Assembly (NCBI GenBank): GCA_963747515.1
Contig: CAVVFN010000008.1
Span: 1 to 64,000, forward strand
From: Mariniphaga sp963747515
GTDB taxonomy: Bacteria; Bacteroidota; Bacteroidia; Bacteroidales; Prolixibacteraceae
Reading direction: 5' to 3'
DNA length: 64,000 nt
The position numbers and the translations under genes are program-made. This document shows, in pieces, positions 1 to 11,765 of this stretch; the first letter of the stretch is position 1, and each line of letters begins with the position of its first letter. Under the pieces are notes generated by a model. The model was given only the letters and a program-made list of their open reading frames with translations, was not told the DNA's origin and searched no databases.

Positions 1-106
<106 letters not shown>

Positions 107-164
107 AAGCTGCAAATGATCTTATTTCTTTCTCTCTAGAATACACAAAATACTGGTGGCTGCA

Positions 165-499
165 AGATGCACAGGAAATTCGTATAAAGAACGCTGGCAA
201 ATTGAATCAGCTTTTAAAGCACTGAAAACAAGTGGATTTAACATTGAAGATACCCATAACTTATGGATGTGCATATAATTGAAAAGCTTTTTGCATTAGT
301 ACATGTAGCATTTCCTCCGTAATATATTGTGGGTATACACACATCGTCCTCGACAATTTAGTTCGTCCAGTTAAAATAAAAAGGCATGGCAGAAAAGCAA
401 AGAGTTTATTCAAATATGGATTAACTTATATAGCTATTTGCTTATAACAATAATATAGATGAATTTAAAAAATACTGTAAACTTTTGTCATGTACGTAG
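165..499 (+). pseudogene. IS4-family transposase, C-terminal remnant
   Basis: Conceptual translation gives ERWQIESAFKALKTSGFNIE, then after frameshifts EKLFALVHVAF and KIKRHGRKAKSLFKYGLTYI, ending at a TAG at 497-499. The ERWQIE...FKALK block carries the catalytic glutamate region of IS4/IS1380-like DDE transposases. At least three frame changes break it and no 5' half is present in the window. It marks an old or badly sequenced insertion sequence at the left edge of the polysaccharide cluster; terminal inverted repeats were not identified. Confidence 0.7.
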
Positions 500-1749
500 C
501 AATAATTTCTTTGATTCCCAAAACTTCTCTGTTCCCAACTATTAACTTTCTTATTGTTATGCAACAAATTGAAAACAAGTAATAATGCTAATGATGAAAA
601 CAACCAACTTGCAGAATATAAACCTCCGTAAACATATTTTGAGTGAAACTTTGAATAAAAAGAGCGGCAATCCAGGAATATTCTGGAAAATTTTTAAAAA
701 GATTTATCGCTGCTTTTAAACCTTTTATAATCAAAAGAATAAAAGGAATAAAACCAAATACACCAGTAGTAATCATACTTCAAGAAAGATATTATGCGGA
801 TGGAAACCAAAGGAGTCATTTTCTAGACTATTACCAAACAATGGATTTTCCCAAAATTGCTCAATTGAGTCAAACCACATGGTTATACGAATGACAGAAG
901 AACTACCCGATTGAATGTCAGACTGAATGCTTGTAACGTGGAATTAAACTATTACCTAACTTTTCTGAAAGAATTACAAATTAATGAACCTGCAAAAATG
1001 GTAACTACGGTGATATAGAATTTCTTATTTATTGTTTCATTTTATACACCATAAGGATAAAAGGTAGTGCCAATACAAAAATTGATCCCCTCGATGCTCC
1101 TAAAAAAAAAGGAATTGTAGATAAAATCACTGTCAATAGATTACTAACATTTTTGTTTTTCTTTATCTTTTTATTTGTTAATAGAAAAATTTAGCCAACT
1201 CCAATTCCAATAGCTCCATGTACGATAAATGACAAAGGAGAAATATAATTTTCATCTCTTGTTATAACTTGAGAAATCCGGCCTATTGTTCAATTAAAGA
1301 AACCATAAAAAAAAATGTTAAAACCGAGAGAATAAGAGTCAAATTATTATTGCATAAAAAATTTTTTGGTAACTTTTTTCATCAAGTTTTGTTTGACTTA
1401 TCAATAGGAATGGAAAAAAACAAAGCCTGTATAGTACAAAAGAATTTGTGCTTCAGAAATATGAAGATTAATTCACCGGATAATATTTCGTAAAAAATTC
1501 GTGTAAAGTATATTACTGAAAAGAAAATAAAATAACTTACCGATGCTGAGAAGACTCCATTTACCTCTTAGCAAAAATGCAATCGACAAACACAGTAAAA
1601 TCAAAAGCTAAAGGAATTGTTAAGGTTCGAATTGAACGACCAGCCATATTTACCCAAGACTATTAACCCAACATAATAGCCTGAAAAGAATAAAAGATGA
1701 AAATATAGAGGAGGAGATTTGGAAAAGTCTGTAATTTTGAGATTCTCAT
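500..1749 (-). CDS. wzy: O-antigen polymerase/ligase (Wzy-like), frame-disrupted
   Basis: The likely start (1749) gives a hydrophobic N-terminus beginning MRISKLQTFPNLLLYIF. A central-to-C-terminal block reads IRITMWFDSIEQFWENPLFG, then HPHNIFLEV, then GVFGFIPFILLIIKGLK. This is the periplasmic-loop and final membrane-helix pattern of O-antigen ligase/polymerase (Wzy_C-type) proteins. The block is spread over at least three frames. The role would be polymerising lipid-linked oligosaccharide units in the inner membrane. Neighbours (GT4, sulfotransferase, Wzx) fit a Wzx/Wzy pathway. The exact 3' end is uncertain because of frameshifts. Confidence 0.55.
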
Positions 1750-1813
1750 GGGTTCATAGTTCTTGTGCATAATTCTATTGGAGTGTGTGTTTTTAAATAG
1801 GTTTTATTTTTAT

Positions 1814-2916
1814 TCACATCGAACTTGTTATTGACAAATACTCAATTTTTCCAGCCATTTCTTTTGGTTTTAAACTTTTAATTAATAAACCGATTCATTT
1901 GCTATAAGTAATAATACGAAATCTCCAATTAAACCTTTGTCTGTTGCAATAACAGGTTTACCAGCTGCTATAGCATGTCCTAAAATACCACTTGAAGATT
2001 CAACATTTTTATATGGTATTAAAAAATAATCAGTTTGTTCAAAGTAACTTTTCATCTCATTTTCTGGAATAAACTCATTACGAAAAATAATCGAGGAAAA
2101 AGGTTTTGTGGTTTTAAGAGCATTTATCTTTTTATTTATCTGGTATTCGATTGAAATATCCGCTTTGAATAATTAATAATGTTATATTTTTTAGAATTTT
2201 ATCATCTAAATGGAATAGTGAATCTAAAATTTCTAAAATTCCTTTTCTATCTGATAATGAACCGAAGTGTAAAAATTTTTTTCTTTCATTTTCAAGACTA
2301 TGATAATCCGATATTAAGAATTTATCTTTTGGTATTACGTTTTTTACGGGATCATAAAGTAAGCTTTAAATATCTCTGTATGATATGTGTTATTAAAATA
2401 TTTAACTGTTTTGTTATCGTTTAGTACATAAATATAATTAATTTTTTTGTTAAGTAGAAATAATTGGTTTGTAAGAATTTCTTAACAAATAATAGTTTTC
2501 CTTTTGCAGATGAGGTTTTCATGCGATAAAATGGTCTAAATAAAATGCCATTAATTTCATAATTTGTTCTTTTAAAAATTAGAGCAAATTGGAAAATATT
2601 AAAGTGAAGTAAAATAACATGGTCAATTTTATTTTTTACAGCATATTTATTTAATAAGTTGAAATTAGAAAATGATTTTTTTTATTATACCACCAATTAA
2701 TGTTTTTTCTAATTCATTTTTAGTGACTTCAAACCATTTAATACCGTTGGTTCTTATTGCTATTTTGGAAATTTCTGGAAACTTGGATGGAAAATTTGGA
2801 TGAACTACAAAGAAATATTCATTGCCATCAGGATTTTTGTCAATATGGTTTACTAAGTGCCCTATATACTCTGAATGATGTCCCGTAATCGCTATGTCGT
2901 ATATAATTATCTTCAT
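1814..2916 (-). CDS. Glycosyltransferase family 4, frame-disrupted
   Basis: The N-terminus MKIIIYDIAITGHHSEYIGH is the GT-B start typical of GT4 enzymes. Near the 3' end a frame reads YKNVESSSGILGHAIAAGKP followed by VIATDKGLIGD. This matches the nucleotide-sugar-binding E-x7-E region and the 'GxPVIATxxGG' region of GT4. Several frameshifts split it in between. It would add a sugar to the lipid-linked repeat unit at the cytoplasmic face. Its ATG nearly abuts the stop of the upstream sulfotransferase gene, so the two are probably co-transcribed. Donor and acceptor cannot be deduced. Confidence 0.65.
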
Positions 2917-2922
2917 TTCAAA

Positions 2923-3903
2923 TTAATTGGTAATATTTATGATAAGAATTTTCCTTTTCGTCCATTTGCTGGTTTTGTCGCCTGCAAAAATATTGAGGTT
3001 GTATTTTACAACGAGCTTCCAGCGCTGAATGTGGAAAAAATCTTTTATACCAGAATGCTGTTGTGGTTTAATATCTTCCAATGGTTTTAATAAATTAATT
3101 CTTATTATATCCCTGGTGTTGTAAAATACTTTCATCCAATTGGTTATATACTTTATCGCATGGTTTTTCGATAACGGGTATTAAATGTTTTTGTCCATTT
3201 ATTCAATGTTTGGGGTGCTATTTTTTTATATTTTTTTGTACCGGTTGGGTCTCCCATTGTTCCTTTGGTATTTTGTTTAGAAAAGCTATGCAGCATCTCA
3301 GGAATATATGGAATATTAAGATACTTGCATAACTCAGCGGTATGTTTCTCCGGATTAGTTACAAATTGTTCGTACTGAAGGGCGTAAGCCTTATCTTTTA
3401 ACAATAGATATCCTTTTGATAAAAGTTCCGGTCCTCTTTTTAAATCAATATCATAACTGTGCATCCCTTTATATGTCCCATTACACCAGGTTTCCATAAT
3501 TGAGCTCATTAACTTGAATGGGATTTCGGAAAAGAAAAATAAATTTAGCATCGGGAAATAAGCGTGGCTATTTCAGGGATGATGAGATAATAACGTGGTG
3601 TTTTATCCAAAAAATAAGCTTCGCTGTTGGTGCATTGTCTTTCATATAGCCCTACAAAAAACTTTTTTAATTCGGTATTGTAATCTTCCTGTTTTCAGGT
3701 AAGTTATTAATAAATGTATTTAGCGCTCTAAAAACACCTGAATGTGCATATTCTGCCAAAGTACCATATTGTTTTTGGGCATATAAAAATGGTAAAGCAG
3801 CCAGGGTTCGGCAACGGCCAATCTCCTTATGGCTCATTAACACTCGTTGCAAAAGTGTTGAGCCGCATCGTGGTAGTGAAAAAATAAAAATTGGTGATTT
3901 CAT
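2923..3903 (-). CDS. Sulfotransferase (PAPS-dependent), frame-disrupted
   Basis: The start MKSPIFIFSLPRCGSTLLQR carries the 5'-phosphosulfate-binding loop (LPRCGSTLLQRVL, about residues 9-21) of the Sulfotransfer_1/3 superfamily. A second frame (3153-3551) gives the C-terminal half with YALQYEQFVTNPEKHTAELC and YLNIPYIPEM, typical of such enzymes. The tail continues in a third frame down to a TGA near 2923. It would transfer sulfate from PAPS to a glycan hydroxyl. The complete PAPS synthesis and recycling set lies upstream in the same orientation (8-13 kb), which supports the assignment strongly. Confidence 0.75.
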
Positions 3904-3911
3904 ATCTTATA

Positions 3912-5245
3912 CTACTTTATTAGAAAAGGAACAGTTAAAATACCTGTTTTTCTTTTCACTACTATTACTTTAATGATATTTTCTATTGTAACCGTGCTCG
4001 CAGTGGCAATGGCTGCACCTATAGCACCAGTTTAGGTATTAAAACATAATTTAAAGCTAAGATTAATGATTGCTGACAAAAATGTAATTTTTCCAATAAT
4101 TTTTCATGTCCGGTCATCATTAAGAATATACCGTGCTGCCGGTTGATATATTAAAAAACTGACCGACGTAATTATTATTAAAACCCAATACGATGCAATA
4201 AATTCTTCACCCCAAAGGTTTAAAATATATTTACCTGCAAAGAAATAAACTGCAATTGTTCCAATTCCCAGAAAAAATAAACCCTTGGTAATTTGTTGTA
4301 TCATTTTTTCCAGCTCTTTCATCTTTTTTTCAGCATATAAAGATGCAATTTTTGGTGAAAGAGTTGAAATTGAAATTGCCAGAAAAAATTTGTGAATAAG
4401 CCTAATACGGGCTGCTACACTATAAAACCCAACTTCTCGGGCATTGCTGAGCCAACCGAGCATCACTGTATCTGCATTGGCGGCAATCATGCTGGTGGAG
4501 GTTACAATTAAAAGCGGCAAAGCTACTTTTAACATCGGACGTGTTTGTGGTATTCGTTCTACCTTTAAACTGAAACAGATATTTCCAGTAGGTACCAACT
4601 GCAAGGGTTACTGTTAAGCGGCCAATGGCAAAAAAAACGGCCACATTAATAAAAGTAATTTCAATTTTAACAGAAGAAAAATCACAATCCAACAGCTAAC
4701 TACCCAGAACTGAAGGTATCGTTTACCAAATTACTTTGCCATATTTTTCGGAACCCGTTAACTCCTGAGGCAAAAATACGGGATAGCACCTGGGGTACAA
4801 TTCGGCCAATGCAATAATTAAGTGTATTTTCAGGGCGAGTTCGTGAAAAAATTTTCGGAGAGCCAGGGAGTAAGAAAAATAAACAAGCAGGCTAAAACTT
4901 AATGCCAAGGTACATTTAATGCGCAGGGCAGTATAAATGGTGTTGGCCACATGTTGCCAGTCTTTTCGTTCAGAAGCAATGGCAATTTCTTTTAAAATTA
5001 CATTGTTCATTCCAACATATTGCCAGATTAGCACAATGGCCACTACCCGGTTTGCAAGGTTAATAATCCCAAGTCCTTCGGGTCCGATAAGAGCGCCCTA
5101 AAATAATGCTCGTTGCAAAAGCAGCTACCATTCCTCCCAATTCTTCTACTACAATGGAGGAAGAAGATTTTTTTACTACTTCCAGGGTATGTTCATCGAG
5201 CAAAGCTAATCGGGAGCGGGTAAAGGAAATGATTTTTTTCACCAA
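3912..5245 (-). CDS. wzx: Polysaccharide flippase (Wzx, MATE/MVF-like), frame-disrupted
   Basis: About 444 codons in span, the usual length for a Wzx. Fragments include TLEVVKKSSSSIVVEELGGM at the N-terminus and ANADTVMLGWLSNAREVGFY in the middle, with the 'xxD...G...VGxY' motif of oligosaccharide flippases. The C-terminal part has LGAIGAAIATAST and then a hydrophobic tail. At least four frameshifts split it. It would flip undecaprenyl-linked repeat units to the periplasm. The stop (3912-3914) lies 8 bp before the sulfotransferase start, which indicates an operon. Confidence 0.7.
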
Positions 5246-5401
5246 TTGTCTTTAGATTTTATTGTGGGAGATTTTTATAGTTTTTAAAGTTTGCTAATAG
5301 CTTTGAGACTTACCATAAAACCCGGTATTGTTCTAATTATCTTCAGAGAGCATAAATTCTATATTCTAAGTAAATAATAGAGAACGAACAGACAGCAAAG
5401 T

Positions 5402-6128
5402 TTATAAATTCCGCAATACTGATTCAACTGCCCCGACAATATCTTCAGGCACATCAACAGCCAAAGATGAAGCTCTCGTTTCAACCATTTTAATTCTTTT
5501 ATTTAAATCAAAAAATCTAAAATCTCTATATCCTCAAATTTTTCGTAATAGGCTTTTTCAGTACAAGTACCATAAGCTTTAAATTCATTGTAATTAAATG
5601 CATAAATGCAAACCTGTTTGTAATAAGTCAGGTGTGCCGTTGCTTTTTACACCAGGGATTGGTAAGCGAGACATGTAAATTAATTCATTATTTTTATTAA
5701 CCAATACCTTTGGCAGATTTACATTAGCGGGATCTTCAGTTTCAAGTATTTTGGTCATCCCATTAATAATAAATTCTGGATTTTGTTTTTTCACTCAATA
5801 ATCCGTAAATTTCATTTGGGTCCAATGTGGGTTCATCGCCTTGAATATTTACATAAATATCGGCTTTTATTTTTTGCGCAACTTCCCAAAGCCGATCGGT
5901 TCCAGTTAAACAGTTTTCGGAGGTCATAACCACATTATAGCCATGTTTTAAAACGGTTTCTTTTATTTGTTTATCGTCGGTTGCCACGAAGGTATTTTCT
6001 TTTCCCAGGGCTTTTTCAACTATTTCGCAAACCCAAATAATCATGGGTTTATTTAATATTAATGCCAACGGTTTGCCCGGAAATCTTGATGATTTATACC
6101 GTGCAGGAATAATGCCAATTACTTTCAT
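5402..6128 (-). CDS. kdsB: 3-deoxy-manno-octulosonate (Kdo) cytidylyltransferase-like, frame-disrupted
   Basis: The start MKVIGIIPARYKSSRFPGKP is the nucleotidyl-transfer loop of KdsB/NeuA-type enzymes. Downstream come FVATDDKQIKE, TGTDRLWEVA and IYVNIQGDEP, all KdsB-like. The last third lies in two other frames and ends RASSLAVDVPEDI...VESVLRNL, as KdsB does. Span 727 bp, about 242 codons, normal for the family. The enzyme would activate Kdo or a related ulosonic acid with CTP. In a polysaccharide cluster it may be a second, glycan-dedicated copy; whether the genome has another cannot be seen here. Two or more frameshifts. Confidence 0.75.
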
Positions 6129-6149
6129 AAAAATAAGTTCTATTAAAGT

Positions 6150-7711
6150 TTACTGTAAATCGAAACGTATTGAATCCATGATAATTAGAGGGCGTAAATG
6201 AAACAAGTAATTCGCTTAATCAGCAAACTGCTTCAATTAGCATTTGGTTTTCCCGGGAAACTTCAATCATTTGTTCGTCGGATTTTATATCGTAACCATC
6301 GCAGACCAAACAGAAATAGCATTTCGGGCATTTAAATCCTTGGATCAACTGAAAGGCAATAGTAAAAGTGAGTTGGATAATTTTGGATAAAATTAATAGT
6401 TGGTAATTCAAAAGTATTAGGTGCAATTATAGATTCGGGCAAATTGTTCCCATTTTTCGTGGTGAAGGTCCAAGAATGCATTTAATTTGTTAAGGTTTAG
6501 TTTTGGCAAGGCTTTTTCGAGTTTATATCCTTCTGCTCCCAGCAAACAATAATATTGCCGGTTTGGTAATTCGTTAAACAGTTGTACAACAAATCGTGTT
6601 CCGGCATGAATTAAAACTGTTTCAGGATATTTATAGCAGAATAATTTTAAAGCATGAGCATGATTCTTTGGTATTTGGTTCCCCTCCAATAATAATGACA
6701 TTTTTTGTCATTGATTCGTTTATTAATATCGGGACTTTATGGTTGTCGGTTAAACTGATTTTTACGGTTCTTCTACAACGCGTTTTATGCTTTCAGTAGT
6801 AAACCTTCTTTTATTCTGAAATCCAACTCATCACATCTTTTTGAGGAGGGAATATGCTCCTGAAATGGTCTATGGCAAGCTGGTACCCCATAAATAATGT
6901 TTCTGCATTTTTCAAATTCAGCTACAATGGGATTTAACTTATTAAAGTCGACATGAATGATTTCTTTCGAGTTTAAACTGGTTAATAAAAGTTCTGTTTT
7001 CAGATTGCCGGCTCCTCTTCCCATTCCCGTAATTGTTGCATCAACAATGTTACAACCGTTTTCCAATGCAACCAATGAATTAGCTAAACCCAATTCCATA
7101 TTATTATGCCCATGAAATCCGATGGGTATTTTTACTTCCTTTTTAATAATATCTAATGCCTCTTTTACATCTTCAGGGTAAACTCCACCAAAAGAATCAA
7201 CCATGTATATAAAATCAACTTCACCTTCCAGTTGGTTTAATTTTTTTATAAACTCAACGTCCTTTCCCCATTGTGACATATACATTAGATTAAATGCCAC
7301 TTTAAAACCTCTGCTTTTAAGCGCTTTCCCGAGTTTTGCAGCTCGTTCTATATTATCCGGGGCAACAGCAGTTCTTATTAAATCAACTAATTTTGTAATC
7401 AACAAGCAATTCATCCAGTTCCTCAATTTTTGTGTCCTTTTCATTTAACATGATGGCAATCTGCTTGTCAGGGCATAACTCTTTTGCCATTTTTAAACGC
7501 GTTCAGGGCAATAGTAATATTCGCCATAGTATTCATTCATTGGAATACTCCTGTAACCAATTTCAATGTGGGTTATGGCAGGGATATCGTTCATGGCATT
7601 AAAATACATTTTAACAAGGTCTTCGTCAAAGTCCCAGTTTGTGTAGTAACCACCGTCGCGGAGTGTACAATCGCAGATTTGGATAATGTCGTTGTTTTGG
7701 TTTCGAGTCAT
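6150..7711 (-). CDS. DRE-TIM aldolase (HMGL-like) with C-terminal extension, frame-disrupted
   Basis: The N-terminus reads ICDCTLRDGGYYTNWDFDED, the metal- and substrate-binding 'D-x-TLRDG' motif of HMG-CoA lyase-like/4-hydroxy-2-oxovalerate aldolases. A central block has IPIGFHGHNNMELGLANS with the metal-ligand HxH and NCNIVDATITGMGRGAGNLK-like residues. After the TIM barrel a C-terminal region of about 200 residues (near 6150-6700) contains NVIIIGGEPN and FDGYDIKSDEQM. Aldolase-plus-C-terminal-domain proteins of about 520 residues are known from O-antigen loci, where the exact reaction is unsettled. Start at the ATG behind an A-rich stretch. Several frameshifts. Confidence 0.65.
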
Positions 7712-7783
7712 TTTTATGAGTTTTATATTTATTTATGAAATATGTTCTGTGTGATGTTAATTTCACCTGCTAATCCCTGTGAA

Positions 7784-7933
7784 CTAAAGGTTATTAAGTA
7801 CTTCTTTTTCGGTTGCTGGGGCAGATTTACAAAATAATGCATTGGCGCAATCTGTAGCCATTGCCAGCCCAATTTAATTTTAAAGAATACGGCGTGATTC
7901 ATCAAGCATGGATGGTTTATTAAAATGTTGCAT
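7784..7933 (-). CDS. Small unrecognised ORF (about 50 aa), frame-disrupted
   Basis: An ATG at 7933 preceded by a purine-rich AGGGGGT reads MQHFNKPSMLDESRRIL. After one frame change it continues GLAMATDCANALFCKSAPAT and ends ...KEVLNNL at 7784. It sits alone between cysN/C and the aldolase in the same orientation, with suitable spacing. No family recognised. It may be the remnant of a longer gene. Confidence 0.3.
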
Positions 7934-8065
7934 CGTTCTTACCCCCTAAAAAAGGAGAAAAAACAGTGGTTTTTCTTTTCTCATGTACCAGCAGCGTTTT
8001 TAATGGATTTTACGAGGGAGAAAGTCACCGGCCTGCGCGGTCTGACTCCTCCAGCTCCCTCTATA

Positions 8066-9991
8066 CTATTGCAAGGGAAAAAAATTTTTCTCCCCAAGAT
8101 ACTTTATTAATCGTTCGTGTTCTTTCCATTCTCCTCTGGGATGAGCCGGAACGCCAGTTGTTATTTCAGGCGTTTCAAATTTTTGATTCACCCCCGGCAT
8201 GTTTCTCAGATTGCATTCTTCAGCAATTTGATAAAGTTTCGGTTTATTTATACAGTATTCCAGACTGGCATCCATATAATAAGATGAAACCGTTCTTCAC
8301 CAATGATTTGGGCACACTGATTGCGAATATTTTCATGGGTGAAATAAACGAGCAAATGGTAATGATTCCCTGGTCGTTTAGTATTTTGCTGATATGTGCC
8401 GCCCGGCGCAGATGTTCGGCCCGGTCGGCAGGTGAAAAATCGAGTTCCGTTAGAATCCCCAGCCGAAGTGTAACTTCCATCGAGCAAAACAACCGTTGCC
8501 CCTTGTCAAACAGCCTTTTTCGAGGGTAAAGGCCAGTTCATTTTTCCCTGAGCCATGCAACCCGGTAATCCAGAGGGTGACTCCTTTCTGGTTGTACTTC
8601 TTCTGGCGTTCTTACGGCATCAATCAGTCCAATTCCATTATCAATTTTTTCTTTTCGGTATCGGTAATTCTGGAAGGCAGATCTTCAGCGTTCAGTTTGT
8701 CGATAATCATTCCCACAGCACCGTATTGTGGGTAACCGGGTCAATGAGATAAAATGAGCCGGTATTTTGATTCTTTTTATATGGATCGAAAAACAAAGGT
8801 TTGGTGGTGGTAATTACTACCCGTCCGATTTCGTTGAGCTTAAAGTTTTCAAGTCTGATTTCTCCAGGGTATTCACATCAACTTTATACTGGATTTGGTC
8901 GATACGTGCCTGGGTGGTATTGTGGATGTTTAATGGAAAACTGTGTGTGAAGATCCATTGCTTTTTCGTCCATCCACACCAGCATGGCTTCAAAATGACG
9001 TTCAATGCGCGGCAGATTGTCAGGATAAACAATCATGTCGCCCCTCGAAATGTCAATTTCATCTTCCAGTGTCAACGGTAACCGATTGTGGCGGAAAGGC
9101 ATAATCCAGTTCTCCGTCGTAAGTAATAATCGATTTCACTTTCGAAGTTTTTAGCGAAGGAAGCACCATAATTTCATCGCCTTTTGGGATAATTCCGGAA
9201 GCTACTGAGGCTGGAAAATCCACGAAAATCAATGTCGGGACGAAGCACATACTGCACCGGAAAACGCAAATCGTCAAAGTTACGGTCGCTGCTAATATGT
9301 ACCGTTTCCAGGAATTCCAGCATACTGTTTCCGTGATACCAGGGCATTCGCTCCGAAAGTCTCCACCACATTGTCGCCTTTCAATGCCGAAAGCGGAATA
9401 AAATCCACATCAGGAATATCGAGCTGGGCAACAAAGCTTTCATATTCGGCACAGATATTCTCAAACACTTTCTGGTCGAAATCCACCAAATCCATTTTAT
9501 TCACTGCCAGCACCACGTGTTTAATTCCCAGCAACGAAACCAAAAAAGTATGCCGTCCGGGTTTGGGTAATCACTCCTTTTGTGGCATCAATAAGAATAA
9601 TGGCCAGGTTGGCTGTTGAGCCGCCGGTAATCATATTCCGGGTATACTGTTCATGCCCGGGCGTATCGGCAATAATAAATTTACGTTTGGCGGTAGAGAA
9701 ATAACGGTAAGCCACATCAATGGTAATCCCCTGTTCCCGTTCTGCTTTCAGGCCATCGAGCAGCAAGTGCATAATCGATGTCTTCACCGGCATGACCAAC
9801 ACGTTTGCTGTCTCGTTCCAGCGCCGCCAGCTGGTCTTCATACAACATTTTGCTGTCGAACATCAGGCGGCCAATAAGGGTGGATTTGCCATCGTCAACC
9901 GAACCGGCTGTAGTAGACGCAGGAGGTCTTTATGCTGATCCTGATTAAGGAATTCTTCGATATCTGGGAGGGTATTGTTTGTTTCGAACAT
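8066..9991 (-). CDS. cysNC: Bifunctional sulfate adenylyltransferase subunit 1/APS kinase (CysN-CysC), frame-disrupted
   Basis: The start MFETNNTLPDIEEFLNQDQH is typical of CysN/NodQ. GTPase motifs follow in successive frames: the DGLKAEREQGITIDVAYRYF switch region, ADTPGHEQYTRNM (G3) and VLAVNKMDLVDFD (G4, NKMD). The 3' third (about 8066-8500) has the APS-kinase features VRLGI-like, ELDFSPADRAEHLRRAA and FETPE, ending KYLGEKNFFPLQ. The GTPase part drives ATP sulfurylase with CysD; the kinase part makes PAPS. About seven frame changes over 1.9 kb. In an otherwise complete pathway these are more plausibly sequence errors than decay. Confidence 0.8.
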
Positions 9992-10012
9992 GTTTTGGCT
10001 GTTTTTGATTGT

Positions 10013-10155
10013 TGATAATGTTGTTGCTGGTTGCTGGTTACTGGTTGCTCGTTGCTGGTTGCTGGTTGCTCGTTGCTGGTTGTAATTTATAATTTTGAAA
10101 TAAATTTTTGTATTGTCATGATTCTTGAGAACAAGTAACCAGCAACCAGCAACAT
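10013..10155. repeat. GTTGCTG/GTTACTG heptamer repeats with inverted partner
   Basis: Repeated 7-mers GTTGCTG, GTTACTG and GTTGCTC at 10021-10080. The reverse-complement block (AGTAACCAGCAACCAGCAAC) lies at about 10135-10154. The two arms could pair as a long imperfect stem-loop between cysN/C and the next gene. Confidence 0.8.
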
Positions 10156-10159
10156 CCTC

Positions 10160-10525
10160 TCAACTCTTCCAACTTTTTTCAACATATTGTATAAATCTAT
10201 TTATTTTCATTCCCAAAATTTCATATTCCTGATTAAGTTCTAACCAGCCATTCATTTCCGGATATAAAGCAATAATAGTAGCTATCTGATTTGTACATTC
10301 ATCGTTTGATGCCTGAGCATATATTAAGAACTTTATAAAATCTGCTTTATATCGTCTTCTGCCATATCCTTCTGCAATTTGATCTTTTACACTTTTTGAA
10401 GATCTTCTTAGCTGGCTTCCCTGTTCATATAACTCATATTTTGGTAATTAAAGACTTAGCTTATGAACCTTTGACCAATTCAAAGGCAAGTTTTGTAGAT
10501 GTCTAAATCATTATAGCTACATGAT
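10160..10525 (-). pseudogene. Four-helix bundle protein (23S rRNA IVP-like), frame-disrupted
   Basis: Translation gives DLDIYKTCL near the 5' end, then after frame changes YELYEQGSQLRRSSKSVKDQ followed by IAEGYGRRRYKADFIKFLIY. It ends YVEKSWKS at 10160-10162. This is the 'four helix bundle protein' family of Bacteroidota, related to the protein encoded in 23S rRNA intervening sequences. Such genes often travel as cargo between other genes and their function is unknown. It interrupts the cysN-cysD pair and is flanked on both sides by GTTGCTG repeats. No clear start codon is visible and at least two frameshifts are present. Confidence 0.7.
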
Positions 10526-10548
10526 ATTGATGTTACTGGATATCGTTG

Positions 10549-10615
10549 CTGGTTACTGGTTGCTCAGCAACTAGCAACAAGTACCAAGAACTAACCAGTA
10601 ACAAGCAACCAGAAA
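10549..10615. repeat. GTTGCTG-type heptamers, second block
   Basis: GTTGCTGGTTACTGGTTGCT followed immediately by its reverse complement (CAGCAACTAGCAACAAG...AACCAGTAACAAGCAACC). This makes an imperfect hairpin directly after the cysD stop codon, where it could act as a terminator. Confidence 0.75.
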
Positions 10616-11556
10616 CTAAAAATATCCTTCTCTTTTTTTTTGTTCCATACTGGCTTCCTGGTCGAAGTCGATGACGCGGGTGGTACGTTCGGAAACTGTT
10701 ACGGTCATCATTTCTTCCACGATTTTTTCAATGGTATCGGCTTCTGATTCAACTGCACCGGTAAGGGGATAGCAGCCCAGGGTACGGAAGCGTACTTTTC
10801 GCATTTGGGCTTTTGCAGCCAGTTCTTCTGGCATACGGTCATCGTCCACCATAATCAGGTTGCCGTCTACATTCAACAATGGGTCGTTCTTTGGCAAAAT
10901 AAAGCGGTACAATGGGGATATTTTCCAGGCGAATGTATTGCCAGATATCCAGCTCCGTCCAGTTGCTGAATCGGGAATACCCGAATGGATTCTCCTTTAT
11001 GTACACGGGCATTGTAGATATCCCATAATTCCGGCCGCTGGTTCTTTGGGTCCCATTGGTGAAATCGGTCGCGGAAAGAAAAGATACGTTCCTTGGCACG
11101 TGATTTTTCCTCATCCCGGCGTGCACCACCAAAAGCTGCATCAAATTTATATTTGACAATCCGTCCAAGCAGGGCCTGGGTTTTCATCACATCGGTATGT
11201 ACCTTACTCCCATGGGTAAAAGGTCCTATACCGCTTTCAAAACCTTCCCAGTTGGAATGAACAATCAGGTCCCAGCCTTTTTCCTTTGCATAATTATCCC
11301 GAAACTCAACCATTTCCCGAAACTTCCATTTGGAGTCGATGTGCATAAGCGGAAACGGAACTTTACCCGGGTAAAAAGCCTTTTCAGCCAGGCGAACCAT
11401 CACCGAAGAATCTTTTCCAATGGAATAAAGCATTACCGGATTTTCAAATTCAGCCGCTACTTCACGGATGATGTGAATGGCTTCGGCTTCAAGCTCGCGG
11501 AGGTTGGAGAGGGAATAAGCGGGAGTTGTTTTTGTTGTCGTGGTTGTAATTGTCAT
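10616..11556 (-). CDS. cysD: Sulfate adenylyltransferase subunit 2 (CysD), frame-disrupted
   Basis: The ORF from 11556 reads YSLSNLRELEAEAIHIIREV, then NPVMLYSIGKDSSVMVRLAE, the PP-loop (SxGKDSSV) of the ATP-pyrophosphatase fold. AFGGARRDEEKSRAKERIFS follows. The tail shifts frame at about 10.87-11.0 kb: NWTELDIWQYIRLENIPIVP is in one frame and TLGCYPLTGAVESEADTIEK in another. It ends KKREGYF. Span about 313 codons, normal for CysD (about 300). With CysN it converts sulfate and ATP to APS. The N-terminal run MTITTTTTKTT derives from a low-complexity 5' end next to a heptamer array. Confidence 0.85.
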
Positions 11557-11680
11557 TATGTTGGTTGCTGGTTACTTGTTGCTGGTTACTTGTTGCTGGT
11601 TGCTGGTTACTGGTTACTGGTTGCTGGTTACTGGTTGCTGGTTGTCATTTGTTGTCATTGTTATCATTGTTATCATTGTT
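11557..11680. repeat. GTTGCTG/GTTACTT heptamer array upstream of cysD
   Basis: About a dozen alternating GTTGCTG, GTTACTT and GTTACTG units, ending in TTGTTGTCATTGTTATCATT repeats. The array begins 1 bp from the cysD start codon, so it occupies the expected ribosome-binding and promoter region of cysD. Confidence 0.85.
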
Positions 11681-11765
11681 TTGTCAGTAATAAAGGTTTA
11701 TGTATTTACAAGAATTCAACCTTGACAACAACGATAACCTGATAACGCGAAGCGGACAACCTCTT

